Source: Trichostrongylus colubriformis
Taxonomy: Eukaryota; Nematoda; Chromadorea; Rhabditida; Trichostrongylidae
Direction of reading: 5' to 3'
DNA: 64,000 bases
NCBI GenBank assembly: GCA_963978905.1
Contig: OZ022260.1
Coordinates: 43,917,551 to 43,981,550, forward strand
Positions 13,489 to 25,246 of the stretch are shown here, in pieces. Position 1 is the stretch's first letter, and each line of letters opens with the position of its first letter. A program made the translations under genes and the position numbers. Below the pieces are notes generated by a model. It made no database searches and had not been told where the DNA came from. It saw only the letters and a program-made list of their open reading frames with translations.

Positions 13489-13770
13489 CCGGGTGGTGTA
13501 GTGACGTGTGGGGCGACTTCCACTCTCATGGTAAGGTAGTATAACATCATCTCCCACCCAGGCCAATTCAGCTTTCCGTCCTTCCGGGGTCGATGAATTG
13601 GTACAGACTCGCCTCGGAGGATAAAAGCCCCGAGATGTACATTGGCATGCCCCGCAAGTCATTGTATAGGCATTCACCTGCCACCACGATTCTTCTGAGT
13701 GGAACTAGAATGCGCGGCGCATTCAACAGAAAGGACTGGTTAACGCCAAAAACTTTTACGTCCTAAATTT
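13489..13770 (+). repeat. tRNA-derived SINE, nearly full length
   Basis: It begins GGTGGTGTAGTGACG (A-box-like), continues through CCCACCCAGGCCAA and GGTACAGACTCGCCTC, then AAGTCATTGTATAGGC, and ends GGAACTAGAATGCGCGGCGC and TTAACGCCAAAAACTTTTA. This order is the same as the copies at 29,688 and 50,403. The tail of the family is a short CTTTATCC-type repeat, worn here. Confidence 0.7.
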
Positions 13771-14001
13771 GATTCCCCTATAGCCCCATGTCCTGCACAT
13801 TCCGAGAAAATTTTGAACCGACAAAGCGATCTCGTAAAAAGTTATATCGATTATCACATCTGATACGACGTAGCAATGCAGCAATGTTGAAACTATCGAC
13901 TGACGACCTTTTTTGGAGACACTGCCTGAGGATAGAAGGAGATAGCCTCGGATGCGACGACCGGGCAGTGATCGTATTAGGTTGATTCATAATCACCTGT
14001 A

Positions 14002-15128
14002 TCACCTGTCGTCCCGTTGTTCATCGAGAGCTTCGAGCGGGCGCCAGCAACGTCTCCATTCATCCCTGTCGCGAGCCAAAGCAGTCCAGTGAGCGTTTCT
14101 GGCTCCAGGGACACGTAGCGTCTCGTTCCTTTCGCGCAGAGCTTTCGTGAAGAAGTGTGACCATCGGGCCGGCGGTCGTCCAGGTGTTCGTTTGACGTCC
14201 CGAGGGATCCAGCCGGTAACCGCTCTGGTCCAACGGTCATCACGATATCGCATGACGTGTCCGGCCCATCTAATCTTCGATTCCTTGGCAAATACGACGG
14301 CGTCCCTGATCTTTGATCGACGACGGAGTTCGGAACTCCGGATTCCCCTCTGCACTTGCGTGTATCGGGATACTCCGAGTATCCTCCTCTCGATGGCGCG
14401 TTGGATGACGCCGACCGCATGCTCCTCCTGCTTACGTAGAGTCCAGGTCTCTGAGGCGTATGTTAGGGCAGGAAGGACAGCGGAATCGAAGAGATGGGCG
14501 CGGAGCCGGATGTTCTTCGTCTTCTTCACTACTCCCTCGATGGTCTTGAAGGCTCCCCATGCCGCTCTTTTCCTCCTGCTCAGCTCTGGTGCTAAGTCGT
14601 TCATCATATTGACTTCCCGACCTAGGTACACATAGCTGAAGCATTCGGTGACGTTCGTTCCGTTGAGCGTGGATGGGGCGTCAGGTACCAATCCGTTTCT
14701 CATGAACATCGTCTTCGTCAGGTTCAGCTGTAGACCGATCTTTCCACACTCGCAGTCGAAATCGGCTAGCATCCGTTCCGCTTGCTGGATTGTCGGTGTT
14801 ATTAGCACGATGTCGTCAGCGAAGCGGAGGTGGTGTAGATGCCGGCCATCGACCTTCACTCCCATTCCTTCCCATTCCAGTTGACGCATGACGTTCTCAA
14901 GAGCGGCGCTGAATATTTTGGGCGAGATAGTGTCGCCTTGTCGAACCCCTCTCTTCACGTCGATGACGACTTCTTGTAGAATGGTGAGATCCTGGTCGTG
15001 AAGTTGCTGTAGAGCTCACGAAATACTCTTATATACTGAGTAGGCACACCCTGGTTTTCCAGGGCTTTGATAACCGCTTCTGTCTCAACGGAGTCGAAGG
15101 CTTTCTTCAAATCGATGAATGTGATGAA
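14002..15128 (-). pseudogene. RTE-type (BovB/RTE clade) reverse transcriptase fragment, 5'-truncated and frameshifted
   Basis: The minus strand encodes the C-terminal half of a non-LTR reverse transcriptase. Visible landmarks in order are FIDLKKAFDSVE, a frameshift near 14,970-14,985, [13 protein letters not shown], the catalytic [34 protein letters not shown] and [15 protein letters not shown]. The fragment ends in DEQRDDR followed by a short ACAGGTGAT repeat tail, typical of RTE 3' ends. The endonuclease and the first RT blocks are absent. The insert (13,994-15,128, about 1.1 kb of an expected ~3 kb) is bounded by an 11-base direct repeat TGATTCATAAT at 13,983-13,993 and 15,129-15,139, so this is a 5'-truncated target-primed insertion. 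Placement in RTE is from motif recognition, not a tree. Confidence 0.85.
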
Positions 15129-15289
15129 TGATTCATAATAAATCGGACAAATGGTAGTGATGATTTCTAGAGATCATAACTCAGCAACGAGTTAACGAAA
15201 ATGGACGAGCGAGGTACCGTTGGAATGAGTATGAAAAGCTCTTCAAAGTACCGCATAATGATCACTCCAAAGTAGTTTCATTCCGCCAC

Positions 15290-15660
15290 CATGCCGCACG
15301 ATTTCAAGACGTCCAGAGACCACATCCACAACGTCATACTATTTATATCGCTATCTGGCCAGGAACCCGCGGATATCGGCAGACGTCTGATAGAAGTTCA
15401 CAAGGAGCATGCCCCCTTCAGAAATACAGTGTACTTGTGGCATTCGAAGTTTGCGTCAAGCGACTATTCGAAAACCGCGGTTGGTGGAGCGTACACGGCG
15501 TAGAGTACTGGGAGCTGCTCGATGGAGGTACAACAGTATCCGCCGACGTCTACGTCCGTCATTTACGAGAATTGAAGGCAAATGTCCAAAGTTCGCTACG
15601 GCGGCGGTCACATGTGTACTTCCAGCACGACAACGCGAGACCGCACATTGAGACCATGAT
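15290..15660 (+). pseudogene. Mariner transposase remnant
   Basis: Two transposase segments remain inside the deleted mariner. The first (from about 15,325) carries the HTH region with EPADIGRRLIEVHKEHAP and TVYLWHSKF. The second reads VYVRHLRELKANVQSS and VYFQHDNARPHI, corresponding to the region around the second catalytic aspartate of the DDD triad. The stretch with the first aspartate is missing and the two parts are out of frame. The product would be inactive. Confidence 0.75.
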
Positions 15661-15880
15661 CTGCCTAACTCGTGGCAGAAGGTTATCGATAAAGATGGAG
15701 CATATTCCAAGTGAATCCCAGTTGTCGTTAAAAAGTTGTACGACAATGATTAAAATTTGTCAATTTGTCCGATTTATTATGAATCAACCTAATATTTTCC
15801 ACAACCCTCAGCACCAGGCTTGTACCCGGTCCCTGGACAGTACTCGTCGTGACCCTCTGTAGAAGTGAGGGATCAGGACG

Positions 15881-16056
15881 TCAGGCGGCGTTCATACTTT
15901 ACGGTGCGCGCAGCAGAGCGTGGCTAGTCTTTCTGCGTCTCCGCCTGAGCCATCCTGTCTCCTTGCCTGCTTCGTCGCGGCACCTTCCTCGTGCGACTCT
16001 GCCTCGCTGCCTGTGAACGCAGCCACGCCCTAACGGTGCAATGTATGGATGCGGCC
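15881..16056. mobile_element. Short palindromic MITE (GCAGCCACGC family)
   Basis: The left end AGGCGGCGTTCATAC and right end GTATGGATGCGGCCTT are inverted. Subterminal GTGCG...GCGTGGCT pairs with AGCCACGC...CGGTGCA. Related solo arms appear at 9,725-9,775, 20,535-20,590 and 53,155-53,255. The size is about 175 bp with no coding capacity. Confidence 0.65.
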
Positions 16057-16204
16057 TTACACTCCGATTTGATGAAAGCTAGAAGCTATTCTAAAATCTT
16101 TCTGGTTAGCTCTATGACGAAGAGCTTTTAATCAACAATTTGGTGAGGTATTTGTTTCAACTACAACATAGCGAAGCCTCTTAGTTACGAATCCTGACCA
16201 GATT

Positions 16205-16960
16205 CCACATATACATATACAGGGGGTGCCAAAAAAAAGTAGTTTTGGTCACGGCCCACATCCGCCTATTATACAAAACATAGGGAAACGAACAAGATAA
16301 AAGTATTGGGGCAAAATATTCCCGAAATGTTCCTCTGAAAGCAGGAACAAGCTGAGACTCACTACTTTCACTTTCATAAAAATATGGAGCCCTCAAGCGG
16401 TGCGGTCGGGCTTCAGAGCACCCACGATATCAAGATCTTAGTGGAACCACGTTCCGTGGTAGGTCTTTTGTGGGAAGCTTCTCAAGGACTGGTCCTTCGG
16501 ATCACGGAATACACGAAGCCCTTGCTGCTTGGACAAGAGTGCTATAATCCGAAGTAACATCTTTCATACCTCAAACCTGCCCCCCGGAGGAGTTTCAGTG
16601 GTGATGGCACGTTTTGGTTCATGAAAACGAAGGATGTTGGGCGCCTGGAAAAAAATGGAACACTTGAGGGCATCCCCAATGTGAATCCTCTCAGGTACCC
16701 AGAGTGGACGGACCTTGGCAAGGTTGTGTATGAGGGCGACGAAGTTTCGGATTTTGCCCAGTTGAGGTGACACATCTTGTTCACTCGGAACAAGCAAACG
16801 TTCCTACTAGTGCAAAAGGCTGTAACGGAGAATAGTGATAGAGTAAGGTCTGCTCTTTACTTTAGGGATGAAAATACCTGGTTGGAATTCGCTGAAGCAT
16901 CAGAAGCTAAGGGTAGTCGTGGCGGTTCACGTTAGTTGAAACCATGTATGGGATCCCATC
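16205..16960. mobile_element. Decayed Tc1/mariner-like element (CAGGGGGTGCC-end family)
   Basis: The left end is TACAGGGGGTGCCAAAAAA at 16,216-16,234. A plus-strand coding-like stretch from about 16,620 reads MKTKDVGRLEKNGTLEGIPN, then an in-frame stop near 16,770, then KAVTENSDRVRSALYFRDE. That second part matches the coding tail at window positions 1-110. The right inverted repeat is no longer recognisable near 16,950. I infer a dead copy of the element whose 3' end opens the window. The transposase is too decayed to assign to a clade. Confidence 0.45.
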
Positions 16961-17979
16961 GAAAGCTTTTTTTTTTGATTTCCATGAGGCTTTCTCTTTC
17001 ATGTCTGGGAAACATACACAAAAATGTTACCACGTACAATAACTGTTACTTTCCTTTTCCGTGTTCCTCACCACATATCCCTATACCGCAGAAAATCCGC
17101 AATCCAGCTTGTTTATATTAGCAGACCCCCAAAGAGCACCAATTAGACGTGTAAATCGATTGTGATATTCGCTTCAGGGGATCGAATTACCCGTTCGTGC
17201 AAATTTTCAGCCAAGTCGAGTTTTTGGCCAAACTCCTGAAAAGTGATAGTTCCTCGACATTTCTCTCAGAAAACCATTAACCATAACAAAGATAACCCAA
17301 ACATAGCTATTACAGAAGCCCACGACACCAAATGTACGTAAAAAGAGCCAAATAAGAGTATTTGCTCGGCAAGAGTAAACGGCATACCCCTTGTCTAATG
17401 TGTTGCTACCTGACAGACAGCCCATCCGTTTTTTCCAGAATTTGCTCCTGTTGGCTGGACGAATTGGCTAAAAATTTGTACCATGGGTAACTTGATCCTT
17501 TGTACATGAAAATCATACTGGTTTTGCGTGAAAACGTCTGACTCGCGCGTTATGGGGTCCCAAACTTACCATGTAATAGCGTTATTTTTCCGGAAAAACC
17601 TCCATAACTCCATTCAGAGAATCGTTCGGCAGATTTGGATTACAGATTGGAAATGACGCGTCGAGTGATATGTGTCCTATGAGAGTAGTCATTTCGACCT
17701 AGTGTCCTTCCTTAGTTAGAAAAAAACCTGTTGCAGTTACTAGAAAATTGTGGCGGGAAAACCCTTTTCATTCATATCCAAGGAACAATGGTTCCCAGCT
17801 GAAAGATCTGGAAGTTCTTGGACCCTTTCGGATTTCGTTTTTTCGATATCTATAGTATTCGAAATGTTTTTATTTTGAGAGATTTAGTTCTTTCATATTA
17901 GGAACGCTTCTTGTTTAACACTTGCCTGTCTAAGTACCACCTACAGCTTTGTTTTTATGATGGCGCGTCACAGAACGCA

Positions 17980-18005
17980 TAAATAAATAAATAAATAAAT
18001 AAATA
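17980..18005. repeat. (TAAA)n microsatellite
   Basis: This is an uninterrupted tetranucleotide run. A second run of the same unit is at 37,474-37,505. Confidence 0.9.
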
Positions 18006-20054
18006 TGTGTGAGTGAAATTGTGGAAAGTGTGGAAACAGTAGAAGAACGAAAATGGAAAACGAGAGGAATGTCCGAGGAGTACGGCGCACTGGTACACAT
18101 TCAACCTGTTTACTTTCCATTTATACCTCCGACACTCCTTGATAAAAATACCCCTGTAAATTATCTTACTTAATAATGCAAAGGTGATGGATTTGTGTGT
18201 TACCAACTGCTCCGGAGAGCCAGAGTCCTGAATGACCTACCTGAATTTCCGCTACGAGTGAAGATATTGTGACCCAGCTCAATCCAGGGGCAATGGGCTG
18301 CTTATAGTTTTTACTAATTCAAGCACAAAAACACAGAAAGCACGAGAATATTGGCAGTTACTAATTTCGAAACCAACACAGCTCTGACATGAAGGGCAGA
18401 ACGGCTCATGGACCATCCAGTCAATGGAGAGAGGTTATGCTTACTACTGACCTCGATTGTAGATTTTCCGCTTAGCAATTGACTTGCTCAAATTCGAAGG
18501 GAAAAATACGCTTGTCACGCAGTCTCAAAAATGGCGGCGTTTGCGTAGTGACAGGTGGTGCGTACTCCCATTATCATGTAGGGAGGATCAGGGCACTCTC
18601 AGGTGTCGAGGTAAATAGCCGCTTCGATGCGACCCCTCCCCCTCTACGGGTAAATACGTCCCCTCCCACCATTTTTTGACCTCAAAAATGCCGGTAACTG
18701 TTGCCGAATCCTATAATTGCAAGCGCTTTATTGCTATTTATTCTTATTGAAGCAAAAAGATATTTATTTCACATTTCCTCATCCGAGTTCGCTGCGAAAT
18801 ACCCTTCCCATTTCGTCTGCATATTGAAGGTTTAGATTCTAGTGCCTAGCGCAGACCTCTACAGGGCCGACCCCGTCGTTCGGTCAAATACGACCCTCTA
18901 CAGGACCCTGTCTAGGAATCCTCAACTTCCGATGTACCCTGGCGAGGATCACTGCATGAACGTCCGCCCAAGCCAACCATGTCAATCAAGCCCTCCGGGA
19001 TGGGCGAACTGGTGCCGGACACGTTTGGCAGAACTAAAGAATTAATCCGTAGATCGTGATTGCAAGTACCAAATCGCATTCGCTTCCCACCACAACTCCA
19101 ATCAAACTTAGAACTCGTGGCGCATCTTAGAAAGGGATCAATTGACGGCAAGAATGGTATCCTTTTCCTCTACTCCTTGATGGTCCAACGTATCACACTT
19201 TAATAAAAATTCGTAGCCCAAGGCACAGCAACGCAACAAGCGTATTGGCAATCCTTATTTTTGCATGCCCAGCCCCACAATTTTAGAGTTTATGGAAAGG
19301 CGGTGCTGACCCGTGACTCAAAGTACCTTCCCCCGTTGCCCTTCTAAGAGTACGTACTTTCTCGAATATTCTTCCCCCACAATTCATCAGGGCTACCGTA
19401 TTCAGGCTGAGTGTTCAAAATCTTCCGCCATTCCGGTGCGGTTATTGCCTGTAGCCGGAGCGCAACTGTTGCCGGGCGTAGTCAAGTGCACTTGAGATGC
19501 GAAAACCCAGTGCTACCAACCGGACCTCCACTATTATTCGTTGACGAAAATGCTCACCATACATGGAAAGGCAGCTCAACATTTGGCTCAACGTTGTCCG
19601 ACCACTTCTGCCAGCACTTCTTTCTAATCGTCACTGATCCTCATAGATTATGTACTTACCGATCTATTTACCGTATTCCCTTTTGCTGGGTTTATCTTAG
19701 GAGTACCTACTTTCTCGAATATTCTTCTCCCACAACTTATCAGCGCTACCGTATTCAAGCCGAGTGCTCAAAATGTCGTCAAATGCTTTAGTCGTCAAAT
19801 ATCCTAGTTTCCGTTATTTGGGTGGTAAAATTATAGTTGGCTTTGTGTGGAGGTGATAAACATCTTTAGCTCACTCGATCTGAAATGCGATTCCGTTGCA
19901 TATTCAGTATTCCATGCACTTGGTGGGATTCCTGGCTCCTTACCCCTAGGTACGCTCAGAGGTTTGGTGTAAAAATACCAACTTGGAAAAATCTGCTAGT
20001 TCCGCCTGATTTCCTTTCTTTCTTTTTCATTCTTCTTTCAATTTTAAGAATCGT

Positions 20055-20215
20055 GCTGATAGTATCTCCCACTCGAGTCTGACACCAATTCACCTACCCT
20101 ATGGATGACTTGCTTGGTCCTGGCGAGATTCGGTGCGGGATTTGTTCCCCGCACCATGAGACTACACCATGAGACTATGATACGCGCCACCTGTCACTAC
20201 ATACACCCCATCCGC
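20055..20215 (-). repeat. tRNA-derived SINE, 5' part
   Basis: The minus strand reads GTAGTGACAGGTGGCGCG, then a B-box-like stretch and the body down to GGTGTCAGACTCGAGTGGG. A small internal duplication (ATGAGACTA-CACC repeated at 20,155-20,180) distinguishes this copy. The 3' half is lost. Confidence 0.6.
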
Positions 20216-21450
20216 CTAAATAACTGATTAGCATACTAATACTCATTCGAAAGTTATGTTGGTTGTTTTCGATGTGTCACGGTCTTCATGCCCGATCATC
20301 TAGGTTCAATCTGGTATTTTTAATATATGAGATGTATAAGATTTCAATTTCAATTAATTTCAATTTGCACCTTACATAGGATTTCAATTTTAATTGGCTT
20401 CAATCAGCGACCGGGTGAATTTAATAAAAAAATGCGGCGTTTATACTCGGCGCTGACAGAGCTCACAGGCAACGAGCCAGAGTGGCACTGGGAAGGTGCG
20501 GAATCGACACGTCAACGAGGTAAGGTGTCATAGACGGAGCCGCAGAGACACGCAGCCACGCCGTGCCGTTGGCACCGCAGAGTATGAATGCGTCCTAAGC
20601 TCGGCAAATATCGTTGCCAAAAAATACTTTTTTTCGCAATCATTTCCAGATTTGATGAGACATTTTCCAAAGCAATGTTTGAAACTATGGCTCTGAATAT
20701 ATCAAATTCCTTCAGCTTCACGTTGTGAAGTTTCACGTTTCATTAGCAGAGGCACAGCGCTCTCCGAGCTGGCTTTCATATTGTGCGACGCTTGCTGCAA
20801 CGGTCTGTGATTATAACCCGTATTTCATTTGATCGTAATGCAACCTGAGTCTCTCTTCTTGCTTTCTTTCTTTTTACCATCTATAACATTCGAATACGCT
20901 TTCTCTTACCCCAAATACCTTTTCAAATTACCAAGCAGTTAAGGATAGTGTTGTATCCAGGGTCAAGCGGCTTGGAGAAACGTTTTCAAGAAATACGACT
21001 CCCCCCTCCCACCTCTTCTGCGACGATCTTATGCTCTTAGAAGTCCAACGAGAGGGTGGATGGCCCTGCTTGGCCTCGTAACAGGATGCGCCATGCATGA
21101 GGATTTCCCTCATATTCTTAATGAATGCAGACGCTTCTCCGCTCCTCTAGTGGCCCGCTAGCACCAGATCGCGTACTTGTAATCGCAGTAAGATATGAAA
21201 GCAGTTCATATCAGCTAGTTTTTCGTTTTCATTCCATAGTTTCTTGAATATTCATGCACGCAGGCGGCTATGGATAGATACCGCTTCCCACAGCTAGTCG
21301 GCGAATTTCGTAGGTCTCCTTGTATGTGGTTTCGGTGCCAGCGGGCCAACGAAAGGACATTTGGCGTCAGCCGGCTTTGGTGTGGATCGCGCCATGCATG
21401 AGATTTCCACCGACGATCCATCACGTTAAGAGGTACCTATTCCCGTGATC

Positions 21451-21570
21451 GTCTTGGAATTGTGCACTGTGAACAAAGCATCAAGTATCGACCTCGAACC
21501 ACTGCATAAGTTATGAGTGTATGGTTGCAGAAGCTTGACACTTTGTTCACTGTTCACAATTCCAAGAGGA
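21451..21570. mobile_element. ~120-bp MITE with long terminal inverted repeats
   Basis: TCTTGGAATTGTGCACTG at the left pairs with CAGTGTTCACAATTCCAAGA-type sequence at the right (with a one-base slip), and GTGAACAAAG pairs with CTTTGTTCAC. The stems are about 33 bp and the loop about 50 bp. Nothing is coded inside. Confidence 0.65.
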
Positions 21571-21881
21571 CCAAAGGGTCAGCTTAGCCCTTGACTATTT
21601 TTGTTGTCCATGCGCCTCTACAATATCGTCTCGAGCACCTATCTTAGAAAAATTATGTCTTACCTTGTTTCCTATTGATTGGGAGTCGCTTTCTGTTCCT
21701 TCAAGTTTTTGATGAAGATTAAATTGAGTAATATCTTTGGATTTGAACCCAGGTAGTCGATTCTATCATTTGCCCTATACACTTCGGATCCTCAGCCTGG
21801 GAAATTCCGTTGATCACCGTCCACCTCAACGATTACGACTTCTTCCCCCTCCCGGGCCAAATACTACCACTCCCTCCCTCA

Positions 21882-21902
21882 CCCCCCCCCCCCCCCCCCC
21901 CC
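21882..21902. repeat. Poly-C tract (21 nt)
   Basis: This is a homopolymer run, a likely assembly and length-polymorphism hotspot. Confidence 0.95.
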
Positions 21903-22738
21903 GCTGACAATTCCTCAACGGAGGCTTGACCCTGCTTGTATCACCGATATAGGAATTGCGAGCCACAACTACAGTGTAACTCACCTCAAAACACAGCCGA
22001 CCGTCGGCGACACGACAGCTACGCTGCCTCTGTGGGTTGTTTCAGACGAGTTGGCGTTTATGCCATTAGCTTCATACCGTTGGGGCAGGTCATTTGAAGT
22101 CACCCGCTCACTAAGTCAGAGTAACGGATCTAGTCTATGGTATACGTTGAACTGTTGGAAGCCGAAAAAGGTGCTTGGGACAACTAACTGTGAAGTTTCT
22201 AGCCTTGATGAAGGCGGCAAGACTAGAATGCTAGCCTCGAATTGGCTTATTGTCAGTATCTTAGTTGTGACTTAGAAAAAAACTGACACATGTCACAGCT
22301 AGGGATAGTCGTGGTACATCCACACTTCACGACCCGTAGCTAGACAACTACAATCTCACACGGCCTATATCTGCATCCGAAACATTAATATTAATAAAGA
22401 GAATTCTGTTTAATACCTATATAACTATATATAATACAAATTCATAGCGGGCACCAAAAGGAGTCCAGCTGGTTGAGGACGTCCCGACACCTATCAAGGG
22501 AGAAGGCACCCCGGCGCAGACTCAGGCCTTCGCCGAGGATTCCTCGCTCGACAGGGGTTGTAATTTGGGTTGGAGGGAGGGTCGTTTTTTTTTTTGAAAA
22601 ACTTCGTCAACAGGTCATCGATACTCACGTACCTTGAGGAGTACACGTGACGGTTTAGGGAGTCTCGGACCGGCTGGTCGATCTCTGAAAAAATGTCGTT
22701 AATCGATTGTCATATTTTGTACCAGTTAGCAGGCAGTA

Positions 22739-22845
22739 ACGTTTACCTGTTCACGACGCGACCGTTTTTCGGGAGTTAGGGAGATGCTCCAGAATGAGCC
22801 GTCTCCCTGACTCCTAAAAACGCTCGTATCGTGAATCGGTAAACA
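22739..22845. repeat. ~105-bp palindrome
   Basis: GTTTACCTGTTCACGA at the left pairs with TCGTGAATCGGTAAAC at the right, and GGGAGTTAGGGAGA pairs with TCTCCCTGACTCCT. The stem is about 43 bp with mismatches and the loop about 17 bases (GCTCCAGAATGAGC). It is a MITE or foldback core without coding capacity. Confidence 0.65.
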
Positions 22846-24824
22846 GGGAGGGAAGAAGTTGTGGAGTGTCGTACTCTTCATGAAATTCAGGAAAAGAGCC
22901 GCTGCACCGAAGAGAAAACCCCTTTTTTAGGATCGTATTTCTCGAAAAAAATCCTTGACGTAAGGCTTGATCCTGCTCCAGCGTGCATGCCATTGCAAAG
23001 AGCAATCAACCTATGAATCGTCTCTGAAGCTGACCGCAAATCAACTTCTCTGTTTGAATGAATGCCAGTCAACTGAAGGGTTATTTTTTGGGTTATTTTT
23101 GATCACAGATCTCCATGTATATTATGGTCACATTCTAGCTGCAGGGCTGGCAAAATTATAACACCGTTTTTGTTTTGCACACCCTGCCATGCCCGCCCAA
23201 GTGGTCTCGAATCCATGCGATATGTCCTTTTACCAGAAAACAGATGAAAATCTGCCACGGCAAACTACGCGTACCGTCAACTTCCCTGTGTTTGCTCGAG
23301 AACGGGAACAAGGGTGGCTTAAGCAGAAAACACTACTTGTTGACCCGCCCGGGATAACCACTGCATATGTACTGAAGGCCGAAATTGAAGAGGAAGTTCT
23401 TTTCAGGTTCCTGCCGCAGAACATTGCGTCCGAACATATATCCCATAACTATACTAGGAAGGCCGATACACTCGTTTTTCCTGACAAATGGAAAGATCTT
23501 CGTTGAAAAACAAAACCAACCATGGTGGCTTACACTTACCCACACACCTAACACCGTCGGTACATGTAGGATCAAGTGAGGCTTGCTGGCGAAAAATTTC
23601 TTTACTCGAGAATTTTTGTGTTTTTCCCACTCAGTCGTGCTGGAGATGACTTTTCCGCATCGTTGAAATGGTTGAATCATCGTTTTTACGTAGCGAAGTC
23701 ATGTTTACCGCAATAAAAGCGAAGCGAAATCGACGAAGCGAGAACCAGACGAGGCACACCTTGTCTTTTTACCCATCTCGTTTCCTCCAACCTCCAGCAA
23801 TGTCACCACTCCCACCGTTACTCTATAATACCGTATGTTACATTGCACTTTACTTCAATTGATTGTATCATGTTGCTTTTGTAAACAAAATTGCACTATG
23901 AAGGGCCTAATTTTATTTTTAATACAGCACAGGAGGGCATTAGCAGATTTACTTCACGCTTTTTTAAAGTGATGAATCATATTCACATAGGAGCACTCGT
24001 TATTGCCAGATTATAGTGGCTCTTAGCACGGTGGCTCTCAACAAATTCAAATGCCCAACAATGCCTCTGTCCTCTCACTATGCAATTCCAGTACTCCCTC
24101 AAAAATTTGAAATTTAGTCCATCCATGAAACCTTCACTGAAACCCTCAAAAATTATTACAGCTGAAGATCACTATGATCAAGCCGGATAAGGCAAAGGGT
24201 CCCATGCTGTGCGCCACAAGGACAGATAATTCGCACAGCCGCCTGTGGCGCACGACGCGATTTGTGCGAGTTAGGATAAAATAAGGCAAAGGGCACCGTC
24301 ATCGCCTTGGGCCCCTAATAAACCTCATAAGGCACCCCTACCTCGAAGCTGGCACGTGACGCTCCAAAAATTCCCTGTTCCATCCGGGGCTATGCTACAC
24401 GCTGTGCCGCAATGATATACATTACGTTATGTTTATACAAGGCTACTGGGTGATCCATAATTCGTGCAACAAACTGTGCACCCTATTTCTTTCAGACTAT
24501 TCAAGATTCGCAAGGCTTCGATGTATCAGAGCCTAATACATTGTCTTTGCAATATAAACACCAATTTTCACAGCTAATTGTTCGTGTAGCACTCAGGACC
24601 CAACAAATTCGCTAATCTGTGGTTGAGCACGACTGGAATTTTCCCAAAAGATATCATTCTCCATCCGAGGTTGAATAGCTCACATTACTCGACAATGAAG
24701 AGGGAATAGTTAAAGATATCTGAAAGCTTCAAAGGTACTACAAAATGAAGTACCATAGCACATGGTACTATGCGGCCCTAAGCAGAAATTTTCTCGAAGG
24801 TTACTAGTTTAGCAATCGCAGCGA
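22846..24824. other. Mostly featureless stretch
   Basis: Apart from the open frame at 23,189-23,506 (see its own entry), I see only a GTGCGCCAC/GTGGCGCAC hairpin at about 24,208-24,260 flanked by two copies of GATAA.GCAAAGGG. I see nothing else. Confidence 0.4.
23189..23506 (+). CDS. Unrecognised open frame with coding-like codon choice
   Basis: A 105-codon frame opens at ATG and ends at TGA. It contains CDMSFYQKTDENLP, FAREREQGWLKQK, PPGITTAYVLKAEIEEEV and FPDKWKDLR. The codons vary mostly in the third position and the composition is charged and mixed, unlike the low-complexity frames nearby. I do not recognise a family. It could be a single exon of a host gene, a small intronless gene or a fragment of a transposon protein. 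No splice-site evidence decides between them, and there is no neighbouring exon I can join. Treat it as a candidate only. Confidence 0.25.
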   Translation: MPAQVVSNPCDMSFYQKTDENLPRQTTRTVNFPVFAREREQGWLKQKTLLVDPPGITTAYVLKAEIEEEVLFRFLPQNIASEHISHNYTRKADTLVFPDKWKDLR

Positions 24825-25246
24825 GGAGACACACCACGCGATATTCAGATCAGTGGTTTACTTTTTTAAGGCACGTAGGTTCTTTGATAACTGCTCACGC
24901 TGTACCTTTGTTGCGGCTGCACTGTGCACCCTTACGATACTGTGCCGGCTAAGACAACCGAGCCACGCCCATCTAACCAAACCACACCTGGCCTTGTACG
25001 AACGAATTTCCAGTGAGTGTGCTGTTCTCATCCAAGTGACTGTTGCACCAAATTATCTTCTCTTATTGTAAATTTCCTTCTCCAAGTGAACGCCACGTTG
25101 GAAATTCGTTCATCTGAGGCGGGGCGTGATTTGGTTGGGTGGGCGTGGTTTGGTTGTGTTCGAACAGATACAACACAGTGAGCGCGTACCGTGCAGCCAA
25201 GAACCGTGCGGTGTAGCCACTAATCTGATTACGTGGTGTGCCTAAG
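24825..25246. mobile_element. TTAA-type MITE (GGCACACCACG family), copy 1
   Basis: The terminal inverted repeats are GACACACCACGCGAT.TTCAGATCAGTGG at the left and CCACTAATCTGATTACGTGGTGTGCC at the right. The internal sequence includes GGGTGGGCGTGGTTTGG. The second copy is at 34,345-34,804. No transposase is present. This copy has lost clear TTAA flanks. Confidence 0.65.

Larger units (their letters stand above)
13977..15792. mobile_element. Internally deleted mariner element with an RTE-type retrotransposon nested in it
   Basis: The outer ends are TTAGGTTGATTCATAAT (13,977-13,993) and, inverted, ...ATTATGAATCAACCTAA (ending 15,792). Both are flanked by TA (13,975-13,976 and 15,793-15,794), the mariner target. 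TTAGGTTG is a typical mariner start. After removing the nested insert the element is about 670 bp, roughly half a full mariner. Two transposase pieces remain on the plus strand: an N-terminal helix-turn-helix-like piece near 15,325-15,470 (QEPADIGRRLIEVH, NTVYLWHSKF) and a C-terminal piece near 15,500-15,655 (SADVYVRHLRELK, YFQHDNARPHI). They lie in different frames with the middle lost, so the element cannot encode its own transposase. Confidence 0.8.
16961..21450. other. Non-genic stretch with SINE fragments and dispersed repeats
   Basis: Block 17,455-17,700 is a diverged copy of 36,655-36,910 (shared GAGAACGTCTGGCTCGCG-like and CTCAGAG.ATCATTC motifs). A (TAAA)n microsatellite lies at 17,980-18,005. 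SINE fragments lie at 18,535-18,640 (+), 18,955-19,110 (+) and 20,055-20,215 (-). An ~85-bp direct repeat (CTTTCTCGAATATTCTTC...CCGTATTCA) occurs at 19,345-19,430 and 19,699-19,785. No gene is supportable. Confidence 0.5.

Noticed and set aside
14147..14635. A 162-codon plus-strand frame
   Set aside because: It is the antisense shadow of the reverse transcriptase fragment.
21730..21830. GGTTCAAATCC B box on the minus strand near 21,750
   Set aside because: The upstream part does not fold as a tRNA, and no SINE body of the known family follows.
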